Below the pieces are notes generated by a model that did not search any database, had not been told where the DNA came from, and was given only the letters and a program-made list of their open reading frames with translations. Of a DNA stretch of 64,000 nucleotides, positions 54,688-64,000 are shown piece after piece; position 1 is the first letter of the stretch, and each line of letters opens with the position of its first letter. The translations under genes and the position numbers were made by a program. The DNA is from Pseudoalteromonas rubra (GTDB lineage Bacteria > Pseudomonadota > Gammaproteobacteria > Enterobacterales > Alteromonadaceae), in assembly GCF_005887115.1 (NCBI RefSeq), contig NZ_PNCJ01000015.1, positions 186,001 through 250,000 of the forward strand, given 5' to 3'.

Positions 54688-57600
54688 TAAATCTCACCAT
54701 CCTCAACTAAATCCTGATCGCAGATACTGTCTGCCGCCTGTGCATTAAGCTGTTGCATACGCAGCAGATCAATGTGCTGAGCCAGCTGGGCCAGCGACTG
54801 CGCCGTAAAAATGTCCTGCATGTCTATCTGTTGTAGCTGTAATTCCGGGTCCGATGTGACTGCTCTGACCAACTTGCTGACCAGCAGTGAGTGACCACCC
54901 AACGCAAAAAAGTTAGCAGAAGTGCTTATCTCACTCTCCTGCAAATGCAGTAGCTGCGCCCAGATGATCACCAAACGTTTTTCACTGTTGGTTTCGGGCG
55001 CGATGTATTCCCCTTCAACCGCGGTCATGTCCGGCTCTGGCAACGCACGTTTGTCTATCTTGCCGTTACTGGTCAAAGGCCACTGCGATACTGGTACAAA
55101 CATCCCGGGTACCATGTAATCGGGGAGTCTGTCTGCCAACTCTGTTTTGATCCGCTGGATCGCAGCCTGACTGTCATTAATATTTTCATGGCCAGAGGCA
55201 CTATTAACAGCGGTTTGATTACTAAGCTGCACATAGGCCACTAAGTGTTTGGCACCCGTTGCACTGGTCGCAACAGTGACCACCGCGGCATCCACATCAA
55301 GACACTCACTCAGTAAGCCTTCTATTTCACTGATTTCGATTCTGAAGCCCCGGATCTTGACCTGCTGGTCAATCCGACCCAGGTATTCCAGCTCGCCATC
55401 GGGTAAATATCGGACCAGGTCCCCTGTTTTATACAAGGTTTCGGTTACACATTTATTGTGGCCATCGAAATAAGGGTTCGACACAAATCGCTCTGCGGTT
55501 TGCTCAGGTAACTGGTGATACCCCCGCGCCAGACCAACACCACTGATGTACAGCTCACCGACTACCCCCGGCGATAGCAAGGCCTGATTACTGTCCAGCA
55601 CAAAGGCACTGGTATTTTTCAGGGGCTTACCTATGGTGACTTTCTGCCCGGGACGCAATTCAGCCCAGGTTGCACAGATAGAGATCTCAGTCGGGCCGTA
55701 GGCATTGACCATCCGGTAGGTGCCCCCCCACTGCTCAACCACTTCCTGATCACAGGCTTCTCCACCCACAGCTAGCGCTTTGAGTGCTAAGTCATCACGA
55801 AACTCCATCATGGCCAGAAATGCCGGTGGCAACAGCACATGGGTAATGGCTTCGCTGTGAAGTAACTGAGTAATGCTCTCCGGAGACAAACGCTGAACAC
55901 TGTCAGCAATGACCAAAGTGGCGCCGCTCAACAACGCCATCACATATTCCCAGGTCCCTGCGTCAAAGCTCATAGAAGCAAAGTGTAAGACCTTGCTTTG
56001 CCCATCCACTTTCAGATAGTGGCGGTGGTTAAACGCAATATTGACTATTCCCTTATGCTCTAGCAGCACGCCCTTAGGTTTGCCGGTTGAGCCCGAGGTG
56101 TAAATGGCATAGGCCAGATTTGACGATGTCAGCCCTTTTACCAACTCACTTGGGTTGTAGGTAGGGTAATCAACAAAAGTCTGAACCACTTGCGCATTGC
56201 CAAGTCCGTCAATACAAATGCTGTGGTAATCGGTTAAATCCAGTTGCTCAATGATAAAGTGCGTTGAAAGGATGATTTTAACGCCGGAATTTTCCATCAT
56301 ATAGGTGACACGCTGACGCGGATAAGCCGGATCCAGTGGTACGTATGCTGCACCGGCTTTGAGGATGGCCAGAGTACCTATGATCATTTCCAGCGAACGC
56401 TCAACACACAAGCCGATAAAGGAATCCGGGGTAACCTGGTATTCACGAGTCAGGAAGTGGGCCAGCTGGTTGGCACGCTCATTAAGCTCACGATAGGTCA
56501 GCTGTTTACTGCCAAACTTAACGGCGATCTGCTCAGGCGTTTGCATCGCCTGCTGCTCGAAGACCTCATGAATACACTGATCGACCGGATAATCCGCGGC
56601 ATTGTTATTCAGACCATCGATCAGATACGATTCGAGCTTGTCACCCAGAATAGACAAACGATTCAAAGGTAAGGTGCTACGTGTCTGAGCAGTCATATCT
56701 GCCAATGATATCAAGGCATTGTTAAAGTGTTCACTGAGCTGTTCGACAAACTCAGCGTCGAACAAGGCCACGTCATAATTCCATGTAGTCTCAATGTGCT
56801 TATCGCTGATATTCAGCGCAATTTCCATATCGAATTTTATGGCCGGATGACTGCCTTGCAATGGAGACAGCCTCAGGTCTGGCAGGTTCAGTAAAGACGA
56901 TTCATCAGCGCCATCGGTAAACTTGTCATTGGTGGTCAGCATGATCTGCACCAAAGGTGTATAGGAAGAAGTGCGAGGCAGGTTAAGGGCATCTATGAGC
57001 TGCTCGAACGGCACGTCCTGATTAACCTGGGCGTTCATATGTACCTGACGAACATGATCCAAGTACTCGGCCAGTGTGCTATGACAGGTATTCAGACGCA
57101 GTGCTAAAGTATTAACAAAACAACCAATTAACGGGCTAAGTCCCTCATCGGCGCGGTTTGCCACCGGTGTGCCTATTACAATATCCGACTGATTACTGTG
57201 ACGACTGATGACCACTCCCAACACAGCATGCATTAACATGAACGGACTCAGCTGTGCCTGCCTGGCAACGAGCTCCAATTGCTGTGCCACATATGCAGGC
57301 AACGACGTCGTGACATGCGCGCCCCGTGTCTGTTTTACTTCCGGGCGATGATGCTGGGTCGGCAGACTGTGTGTCAATGGCGCATCTTCCAGCGCCTGCT
57401 GCCAGTATGTCAGTTGCTTCTCAAATTCGCCGCCCTGCATTTTGTCTCTTTGCCACACGGCAAAGTCGGCGTATTGCAGTGCCAGCTCAGGTAACGGGTT
57501 AACCTGCTGAGCAGAATAGGCCCGATACAAAGTCACAAACTCATTGATCAATACATCCATCGACCAGCCATCAGAAGCAATGTGATGCAGCGTCAGCAAT

Positions 57601-58211
57601 AACACGCCTTGCTGGGCATGGCCGGCTCCATGAAGCTTGAGGTACTGACCCCGGATTGAAAGTTGCCGGGTCAAATCAAAAGGACGTTGCGCTTCTTCAA
57701 GCAGACACTGAGACAACTGCGCCTGCTGTTGCTCACCTTCACTGTCACTGAGATCGACAAAACTCAGAGTAAACTCGCTGTCTTGCAAAACATGCTGACG
57801 CACTTCATCATCCTGCTCACGATAAACGGTACGCAGGATCTGATGGCGTGCCACAATAGTGCTGAGCACCTTTTCAACCAAAGTCAGTTCAAGTGCGCCT
57901 TCAACATTCAACGCGACAGGCATGTTGTACTGACTCTGGCCTGATTGCATTTGCTCCAGCAGCCAGAAGCGCTGCTGGGTATAAGAGAGCACGCAGCCAT
58001 CCGGATACTCTCCGGGTTGCGGTCCTTGTGACTCGCTGCCTGCGCTTTGGGCATGAGACAGAAATGCGATGATCTCTGCCTTATTTGCGATGATGTCCTG
58101 CTTCAGTGCGGCCGGGAATTCAGCCACCGTCAGGTCAAAATGTAACGCGCCCTCTTTGGCATACAGATAAACGCCTTGATCTGCTGCCGATTTAACTAGT
58201 TGTGCAATCAT
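54687..58211 (-). CDS. NRPS, single module: dock-C-A-PCP
   Basis: A 1,174-aa single-module synthetase. Residues 1-50 look like a TubC docking domain (GVYLYAKEGALHFDL... KAEIIAFL). The condensation domain is LCL (YTQQRFWLLEQM, HHIASDGWS near 214), so the donor residue is L. The A domain has SGSTGKPKGV near 710 and the code D-A-W-L-A-G-A-I-C-K; the D-A-W start with the I-C end resembles Phe-type codes (GrsA DAWTIAAICK), so an aromatic or hydrophobic residue is possible. The PCP has ALGGHSLLV near 1105. The tail SICDQDLVEDGEI is a probable docking motif. It overlaps both neighbours as TAATG, so translation is coupled. Confidence 0.93.
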   Translation of the reverse strand: MIAQLVKSAADQGVYLYAKEGALHFDLTVAEFPAALKQDIIANKAEIIAFLSHAQSAGSESQGPQPGEYPDGCVLSYTQQRFWLLEQMQSGQSQYNMPVALNVEGALELTLVEKVLSTIVARHQILRTVYREQDDEVRQHVLQDSEFTLSFVDLSDSEGEQQQAQLSQCLLEEAQRPFDLTRQLSIRGQYLKLHGAGHAQQGVLLLTLHHIASDGWSMDVLINEFVTLYRAYSAQQVNPLPELALQYADFAVWQRDKMQGGEFEKQLTYWQQALEDAPLTHSLPTQHHRPEVKQTRGAHVTTSLPAYVAQQLELVARQAQLSPFMLMHAVLGVVISRHSNQSDIVIGTPVANRADEGLSPLIGCFVNTLALRLNTCHSTLAEYLDHVRQVHMNAQVNQDVPFEQLIDALNLPRTSSYTPLVQIMLTTNDKFTDGADESSLLNLPDLRLSPLQGSHPAIKFDMEIALNISDKHIETTWNYDVALFDAEFVEQLSEHFNNALISLADMTAQTRSTLPLNRLSILGDKLESYLIDGLNNNAADYPVDQCIHEVFEQQAMQTPEQIAVKFGSKQLTYRELNERANQLAHFLTREYQVTPDSFIGLCVERSLEMIIGTLAILKAGAAYVPLDPAYPRQRVTYMMENSGVKIILSTHFIIEQLDLTDYHSICIDGLGNAQVVQTFVDYPTYNPSELVKGLTSSNLAYAIYTSGSTGKPKGVLLEHKGIVNIAFNHRHYLKVDGQSKVLHFASMSFDAGTWEYVMALLSGATLVIADSVQRLSPESITQLLHSEAITHVLLPPAFLAMMEFRDDLALKALAVGGEACDQEVVEQWGGTYRMVNAYGPTEISICATWAELRPGQKVTIGKPLKNTSAFVLDSNQALLSPGVVGELYISGVGLARGYHQLPEQTAERFVSNPYFDGHNKCVTETLYKTGDLVRYLPDGELEYLGRIDQQVKIRGFRIEISEIEGLLSECLDVDAAVVTVATSATGAKHLVAYVQLSNQTAVNSASGHENINDSQAAIQRIKTELADRLPDYMVPGMFVPVSQWPLTSNGKIDKRALPEPDMTAVEGEYIAPETNSEKRLVIIWAQLLHLQESEISTSANFFALGGHSLLVSKLVRAVTSDPELQLQQIDMQDIFTAQSLAQLAQHIDLLRMQQLNAQAADSICDQDLVEDGEI

Positions 58212-61200
58212 TATAGTGTTCCACTCATCATTACCGATTCATTGGCTTTTTTGTCTTCGAGATATTTTTGTGCCTGCTTGCTCTCAATTACCTGCGAAAG
58301 GACCGCTAATTCTGCAGCGTCGTAAATTTCCCGTAATGTCAGCTCGATTTCGAACTGGGTTTTAACTGCACCTGCCAGCTTGATTAGATACAGAGAATGC
58401 CCGCCCAACTCGAAGAAGTTAGCGCAGGTACTGATCTGCTGTGGATCCAGGCCAAGCAACTCAGCCCAAATTGCCACCAAGGCATGTTCTGTCTCACTCT
58501 GTGGTGCAATATACTCTTGCCCTGCCAACATACCTTGCGGCGCTGGCAGGGCTTTTTTATCTACTTTTCCGTTTGGCGTCAGTGGCCATTCGTCTATCAG
58601 GACAAACTGGCTCGGGATCATATGTGCCGGTAACTCACCTGCCAGCGCGCTCTTAACATCACTCAACCAGACTTGTTGCTGTGTTTCTTCTCTTGTATCA
58701 CACGTGAGACAAGGCTGCAGATACGCCACCAAGTATTGTCCGCCACCACTGTGCTCTTGTGCCATCACCAGAGACGTTGAAACCTCAGTAAGGCTATTAA
58801 GTCGGTGCTCAATTTCACCCAACTCAATCCTGAAACCGCGGATCTTGACCTGATCATCTATCCGGCCAATAAACTCAATTCGACCATCTTCGCAATAGCG
58901 AACCAAATCACCAGTGCGATATAAGCGTTTGCTGTTATTAACTCCCGCCGCTTCATAGTAAGGGTTGTCAATAAAACGCTCGGCCGTCAGTTCAGGACGG
59001 TTCAAATACCCCCGCGCGACACCGGCACCACCCAGATACAGCTCACCGACACTGCCTGTCGGCAACAATTCTTGTGCGCTGCCAAGTACATACGCCTGAC
59101 TGTTCGCAATCACCCGACCAATATCCGGCACCTGACTCAAGGCAGACGTAAAGCGCGCTGCCGTCGAATAAGTGGTGTCTTCCGATGGACCATAAAGGTT
59201 ACATACGACCACCCCAGGGCACGCTTCTAAAATCTGATTTACCTGCTGAGCGGTCAGAGGCTCACCAGCCAGATTAATCACTTTAACCCCTTGCGGCACC
59301 GCCCCCACTTCCAGCAAGGCTTTCATTGCAGACGGCACGGTATTGATCATGCTGATATCAAGCTGCTGTTCGGCCAGTGCCATGGCATTGTTCACAATCA
59401 CACTTTGATAACCAAAGCACAACGGTAAGAACAATTCATAAATCGACAAGTCAAAGTTTAGTGACGTCGATGCCAGCACTTTATCCAGCTCAGCATCGCT
59501 GTAGGCCTGTTTCGCCCACTGCAACATAGCCACAGTATTGCGATGCTCAATCATCACCCCTTTTGGCTTACCGGTCGACCCCGACGTGTAGATCAGATAA
59601 GCCAGGCTCCGGGCACACACACCCGTTTCTGCTCGCGTCAAATTGTGTGCAGGATAAGCCGAAAATATGTCGTGATTATGAGATTCTGGTGCGTCCAGTA
59701 AAACGACGTTAGCATACCCCAGCGTTACCTCTTCTGCAACATTCTGTTGACTTAATACAACATTTAGACTTGCATCCTCAATCAGGTAGGCCAGACGAGA
59801 CTGCGGGTAGTTAGGATCCAATGGCACATAAGCCCCACCGGCCTTGAGAATGCCCCAAATCCCGATGACCATCTCCAGTGAACGCTCAACACATAAGCCC
59901 ACTAACGAATCCGGTCCGATATTGTGCTCTGCACGCAGATAATGAGCCAGCTGGTTGGCTCTGGCATTGAGTTCACCATAGCTCAGAGTCTGCTCTCCAA
60001 AGCGCAGCGCAATCTGCTCCGGCATCGCCGCTGCCTGCTGCTCAAACAGCTCGTGAATACACAGCTCGCGCGGGTAATCCAGCGTTGTGTCATTCCAGCT
60101 GTGCAGTTGCTGCTGACGCTCCGCTTCATCCAGCACACACAGGCTCTGCACCGCTGTACAACTCTGGCTGTCCAGTAAATCCAGCACCTGAGTCAAAGTC
60201 ACTTGCAGGTACTGTGCTATGCGCGCCGCCGGGGCACGTTTATCCACCTGAAGCTCAAAGCCAAAACCATCGCCGAAGTCATCCACCGACAGATTAAACG
60301 GATAGTTGGTCCGCTCCTCGGTGGCCAGCACTTTAAACCCGGCATCCTGTTCCAGCTGAGACTCCTGCGTCGCCGAGTGACGATAGTTCAGCATCGCGCT
60401 GAACAGGGGCAGCTGAGCGCTCACGCCGCTACAGCGCTGCGCCTCGGCCAGAGAGACCTGCTCGTACGGCATCAGTGCATGCAGGTCGTCGTTAATTTGT
60501 GCCAGCAGACTCATCGCATCCTGCCCGCTCAACGACACGCGCAGCGGCAGCGTGTTGATCATCATGCCCATCAGCTGGCTGCTCAGGCCATCATCGCTCA
60601 TGCGGCCCGATAACACAGTACCGAACACCACCTCCGACTGACCGCTACACACCCCCAGCACTTTGGCCCACACCAGATGGAACAACGCCGCCGGGCTGCT
60701 GTGATACTGGCGGGTCAGACGGCGAATGCGCTGCGCCTGTGCCTCATCCAGCGTAACATGCACGGTTTCAATGCCTGAGCCGTCATTCAGTACGTCCGTC
60801 AGACCATAAGGCAAGGTGGGTTCGCTAACATCCCCCAACATCTGTGTGAAGAAGGCTTCGGTGTCCAGACTCGCGGTGCGTGCCAGTGTGCGACCGACAA
60901 ACTCCCGGTACGGCACCGGCTCAGCCAGACTGGCTTCATTGCCATTCAGCAGCGCCGTCAGCTCGTGCACCAGAATTTCCAGCGACACGTGATCTGAGAT
61001 CAGGTGATGCTCGCACAACAGCGCATAATGCTTGCCCTGCGCGGCGTCTTCGCACACGCTCAGTTGTAAAAGCGGCGCATTTTCCAGCTCAATCCATAGC
61101 GGCTGCTCAGCCACATGCGTACTGAACGCGGCCCGGACATCCGCTTCCCCGCTGAAGTCCAGCTCAGTCACGGGCAGCTCCACCTCGCGCTGCACCACCT

Positions 61201-64000
61201 GAAGTGCAGTGGTGCGGTTGCGCCATAATATGGCGGTGCGCAGCACATCGTGACGGGCAATCAGCGTATTCAGTGCCCATTTAAAGCGCTCAAGGGACTC
61301 CGTGCTGTCGAACTCAAAGGTGGTGCTGGTAACATACGGGTCCTGCCCTTCACTCATGGTGTGCACAAACAACACGCCTTCTTGCAGCGGTGCCAGTGGG
61401 TAGATGTCCTGAATATTGGCCATGCCACCGGGGATGGTTGCCGCAATGTCGTCGAGTTGTTGCGCATCCAGCTCGGTGAGCGTCACCATCTCCGGGGTAA
61501 TTTTACTGCAGTCTGTCGGGATTAAATTGGCGGGCACACAACTTGATTCCTCACTCCCAAGTGCCCGAACCTGGCGCGCCATGTCCTGTAGCGTGTGTGC
61601 CCTGAACAAGGCCTGCACGTCCGCCTGATACTGACGTGCGCGCAGCTGACTGACCAGCTGCATAATCAGTAGCGAGTGGCCCCCCAGCGCAAAGAAATTA
61701 GCGTGGACACCCACCTTATCGACGTCCAGAGACAACAGCGACGCGACAATCTCGACCACCATTTTCTCGGCCTCGGTGTGTGGTGCCTGATAAGGTTGCT
61801 CGACCGTTTTCGCAGGCAGAGCCAGCAGCGCGCGCTTGTCCAGCTTGCCATTGGCAGTCAGCGGCCACTGCGCCACAAAACTGTAAGCCGACGCCACCAT
61901 GTAATCCGGCAGATTGCCGCTCAGGTGCTGTTGCAGTGCGTCAATCAGGCTGCTGTCTTGCGCACTTTGAATGAAAGCGCGCAGTACCTTGCCACCTTGC
62001 TGACCGGCCTCAGCCAGTACCACCGCCGACTCCACCTCAGGGTGACTCATCAGCTGGCTTTCTATCTCACCCAGTTCAACCCGGAAACCACGGATCTTGA
62101 CCTGATCGTCGCTGCGCCCGACAAACTCGATTTCGCCATCTGCCCCTATGCGCACCAGGTCACCGGTTTTGTATAAACGGGCGCTCAGTGCAGGATTAGC
62201 CGGGTCACAATACGGGTTATCAATAAATCGCTCGGCGGTGAGTTCGCTTTGATGCAGATAACCGCTGGCCAGACACTGACCACTGATGTACAGCTCACCC
62301 ACTACACCCGGCGGGCATAAGGTCAGCTGCTCGCTGAGTACCAGCGTCGCGGTATTGACGTTGGCGCGGCCAATGGGCACCGCGCGCGGGTCATCGTACC
62401 GGCCGCGGATGGCATAGCCGGATGCGGTGACTGTGGTCTCGGTCGGGCCATAGGTATTGAGCAGCACAAAGCCCGGTTTAAGCGCGGCCACCGATTGTTT
62501 ATCCAGTGCTTCACCGCCCACAATTACCAGGCGCAGCGCCAGAGATTCAAGCTCTGCTTCGCTCAGCGCCAGCATATGCCAGAACGCCGTTGGCAGGCTG
62601 GCCACGCTGATGGCATGGCTGTCACAGAAGGCAATAAAGGCCTCGCGGCTCAGCGACACCTCTTCATCGCGCAGCACCAAAGTGGCGCCCTGAGTCAACG
62701 TTGCCAGCCATTCCTCGACGAAAATATCGAAGTTCATAGTTGAGAACTGCAGCACGTTATCCGCTTCGGTGATTTCGTAGCGCTGCTCACAGTTCGCGGC
62801 AAAGTTGATCAGGTTATGATGGCTTATCATCACGCCCTTAGGATTACCGGTTGAGCCTGAGGTATACATCACATAGGCCAGGCTCTCAGGAGTCAGCGCC
62901 ACATCCGGGTTGCTGATTGGGTAGCTTGCAAACTGGCTGGCATCGTCCAGCAGCACTGGCGTGACGTTAAAGTCGTTCAGGATCCCGGCGACCTTTTGCT
63001 GGGTCAGCACCACAGACAGGCCGGTGTCTTCGACCATGTACGCCAGACGTTCCTGCGGATAATCCGGGTCCAGCGGCACATAGGCCCCGCCTGCTTTAAG
63101 GATGGCCAGTACGGCGACCATCATTTCCAGCGAGCGGCCCACACACAGGCCAACTAGCGTATCCGGGCCCACCTGATGCTCGGCGCGTAAATAATGCGCC
63201 AGCTGATTGGCACGCTCATTGAGTAAATGGTAGGTCAGGATATCATCGTCATAGCTGACGGCCACTCTGTCCATGGTTTTAGTGGCCTGCTGCTCAAACA
63301 GCTGGTGCACTGAAACTTGTGGTAAATCCACAACCGGCCCCAGCTGTGCACTCAGTAATACCTGACGCTGCTCAGCAGAATAGGCCGTCCACTGAGACGG
63401 AGATTCCTCAGAATCGCGCATAGCGTGATGTAATAAGTTGTCGATGGCAGTATTCATCAGATCTGCTACCAGCGCCAGCGGCACACGCGCATCTGCCTGA
63501 AAGTCGAGGGTGAATGCATCACCAAAGTCATTGACCGACAAGTCCAATGGATAGTTACTGCGCTCACGCACTGCAGCAATATCATATAGGCTGCTTTGTT
63601 GCTCATCGAGGTTTTCAGAGTGGCGGAAATTCAGCGTGGTGCTGAACAGGGGCGAACTGGCATCCACCTGCGAATGGCGCTGTGCCTCGGCCAGTGCTAC
63701 CTGCTCGTAGGGGATCAATCCCTGCAGCTGCTCATGGACCTGAGTCAGCAAGGTTCTGGCATCCACATCCGCAAGCGTTACACGCACCGGCAAGGTATTG
63801 ATCAACATGCCCAGCATACGGTCTACACCCGCCTCTCCACTCATGCGTCCGGAGAGGACAGTACCAAACACCACATCCTGCATATTACAGCAGTGGCTCA
63901 GCACCTGTGCCCAGGCTGCATGGAACAGCACTGCGGGGCCCATTTGTAACTGCCGCGACAACTGACGAATTCGTTCATTCAGCTCAGGTACCAGCGCATA
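58211..64000 (-). CDS. NRPS, C-terminal part: E/C(partial)-A-PCP-E/C-A-PCP (5' end outside window)
   Basis: The frame is open through base 64000, so the N-terminus is outside. It begins in the second half of a dual E/C domain (VFGTVLSGRM, INTLPVRV, STTLNFRHS). A1 (SGSTGNPKGV about 390 residues from the edge; code DIESIGTVTK, Lys-like), PCP1 (ALGGHSL near 773), a dual E/C domain (IYPLAPLQEGVLFVH, HHLISDH near 1000), A2 (SGSTGKPKGV near 1476; code DLYNNALTYK, possibly Ala) and PCP2 (ELGGHSLYL near 1865) follow. Lys should become D. The tail ESVMMSGTL may dock to the next protein. The segment 59820-63210 is nearly identical to part of the last gene of the operon. The stop overlaps the next start as TAATG. 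Confidence 0.94.
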   Translation of the reverse strand, partial: YALVPELNERIRQLSRQLQMGPAVLFHAAWAQVLSHCCNMQDVVFGTVLSGRMSGEAGVDRMLGMLINTLPVRVTLADVDARTLLTQVHEQLQGLIPYEQVALAEAQRHSQVDASSPLFSTTLNFRHSENLDEQQSSLYDIAAVRERSNYPLDLSVNDFGDAFTLDFQADARVPLALVADLMNTAIDNLLHHAMRDSEESPSQWTAYSAEQRQVLLSAQLGPVVDLPQVSVHQLFEQQATKTMDRVAVSYDDDILTYHLLNERANQLAHYLRAEHQVGPDTLVGLCVGRSLEMMVAVLAILKAGGAYVPLDPDYPQERLAYMVEDTGLSVVLTQQKVAGILNDFNVTPVLLDDASQFASYPISNPDVALTPESLAYVMYTSGSTGNPKGVMISHHNLINFAANCEQRYEITEADNVLQFSTMNFDIFVEEWLATLTQGATLVLRDEEVSLSREAFIAFCDSHAISVASLPTAFWHMLALSEAELESLALRLVIVGGEALDKQSVAALKPGFVLLNTYGPTETTVTASGYAIRGRYDDPRAVPIGRANVNTATLVLSEQLTLCPPGVVGELYISGQCLASGYLHQSELTAERFIDNPYCDPANPALSARLYKTGDLVRIGADGEIEFVGRSDDQVKIRGFRVELGEIESQLMSHPEVESAVVLAEAGQQGGKVLRAFIQSAQDSSLIDALQQHLSGNLPDYMVASAYSFVAQWPLTANGKLDKRALLALPAKTVEQPYQAPHTEAEKMVVEIVASLLSLDVDKVGVHANFFALGGHSLLIMQLVSQLRARQYQADVQALFRAHTLQDMARQVRALGSEESSCVPANLIPTDCSKITPEMVTLTELDAQQLDDIAATIPGGMANIQDIYPLAPLQEGVLFVHTMSEGQDPYVTSTTFEFDSTESLERFKWALNTLIARHDVLRTAILWRNRTTALQVVQREVELPVTELDFSGEADVRAAFSTHVAEQPLWIELENAPLLQLSVCEDAAQGKHYALLCEHHLISDHVSLEILVHELTALLNGNEASLAEPVPYREFVGRTLARTASLDTEAFFTQMLGDVSEPTLPYGLTDVLNDGSGIETVHVTLDEAQAQRIRRLTRQYHSSPAALFHLVWAKVLGVCSGQSEVVFGTVLSGRMSDDGLSSQLMGMMINTLPLRVSLSGQDAMSLLAQINDDLHALMPYEQVSLAEAQRCSGVSAQLPLFSAMLNYRHSATQESQLEQDAGFKVLATEERTNYPFNLSVDDFGDGFGFELQVDKRAPAARIAQYLQVTLTQVLDLLDSQSCTAVQSLCVLDEAERQQQLHSWNDTTLDYPRELCIHELFEQQAAAMPEQIALRFGEQTLSYGELNARANQLAHYLRAEHNIGPDSLVGLCVERSLEMVIGIWGILKAGGAYVPLDPNYPQSRLAYLIEDASLNVVLSQQNVAEEVTLGYANVVLLDAPESHNHDIFSAYPAHNLTRAETGVCARSLAYLIYTSGSTGKPKGVMIEHRNTVAMLQWAKQAYSDAELDKVLASTSLNFDLSIYELFLPLCFGYQSVIVNNAMALAEQQLDISMINTVPSAMKALLEVGAVPQGVKVINLAGEPLTAQQVNQILEACPGVVVCNLYGPSEDTTYSTAARFTSALSQVPDIGRVIANSQAYVLGSAQELLPTGSVGELYLGGAGVARGYLNRPELTAERFIDNPYYEAAGVNNSKRLYRTGDLVRYCEDGRIEFIGRIDDQVKIRGFRIELGEIEHRLNSLTEVSTSLVMAQEHSGGGQYLVAYLQPCLTCDTREETQQQVWLSDVKSALAGELPAHMIPSQFVLIDEWPLTPNGKVDKKALPAPQGMLAGQEYIAPQSETEHALVAIWAELLGLDPQQISTCANFFELGGHSLYLIKLAGAVKTQFEIELTLREIYDAAELAVLSQVIESKQAQKYLEDKKANESVMMSGTL
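59820..63210 (-). repeat. 3.4-kb near-identical NRPS segment, copy 2
   Basis: Partner of 39560-42960. It spans A1 core, PCP1, the whole dual E/C domain and the first motifs of A2. Differences are scattered third-base changes with few amino-acid changes. The A2 that follows has a different specificity from its counterpart. Confidence 0.85.

Noticed and set aside
1..64000. The two NRPS loci as one assembly line
   Set aside because: They are on opposite strands, 29 kb apart, separated by unrelated genes, and use different epimerisation systems. A link cannot be shown from this window.
1..64000. tRNA, rRNA, insertion sequences and attachment sites
   Set aside because: No cloverleaf, transposase frame or bounded direct-repeat pair was recognised; none is claimed.

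Overview
The window comes from a Gram-negative marine-type gammaproteobacterium, most likely Pseudoalteromonas or a close relative. This is inferred from the lipoprotein signals, the C-terminal Phe of the outer-membrane barrels, the M13 peptidase pair, QorB and the gene style; no rRNA or species marker is present. It reads as two edge-truncated nonribosomal peptide synthetase (NRPS) loci enclosing a complete type I-C CRISPR-Cas island and ordinary chromosomal genes.

Layout. 1-5571 (+): 3' end of an NRPS gene, E(partial)-C-A-PCP-E, closed by a bidirectional terminator. 5.7-11.8 kb (-): two 686-aa M13 zinc metallopeptidase lipoproteins with a pentapeptide-repeat membrane protein between them. 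11.9-24.8 kb: the CRISPR-Cas system. Array 1 has 42 repeats; the operon cas3-cas5c-cas8c(with internal cas11c)-cas7-cas4-cas1-cas2 runs on the minus strand towards it; array 2 has 20 repeats and lies upstream of cas3. Both arrays have recognisably homologous leaders on their right-hand side, and their decayed repeats lie at the left end, so both are transcribed leftwards. 24.8-34.3 kb: an RHH-like/membrane-protein pair, two tandem beta-barrel proteins, a secreted lipin-like (LNS2) phosphatase, an orphan prodomain-like protein, a GGDEF diguanylate cyclase, qorB with a divergent LysR regulator, a DoxX protein and a lipoprotein. 34.7-64.0 kb (-): four NRPS genes joined by TAATG stop/start overlaps, transcribed from the right edge leftwards.

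How it works together. The minus-strand NRPS line has nine complete modules in view. From hand-read specificity codes and condensation-domain types I infer a segment ...D-Lys-Ala?-aromatic?-D-Ser-Thr-Ser-D-Lys-D-Ser-Val. Epimerisation would be done by dual E/C condensation domains rather than separate E domains. The three internal proteins begin with TubC-like docking domains. The last protein has no thioesterase and ends in an acidic tail, so the release step, or a further partner protein, is missing from view. The CRISPR system looks complete. One spacer in each array corresponds to the same coding segment of diverged relatives of one target, and the internal small-subunit start in cas8c has a strong Shine-Dalgarno site.

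Limits: everything is read by eye. No database, alignment or folding program was used. Domain borders are approximate and the A-domain substrates are predictions.
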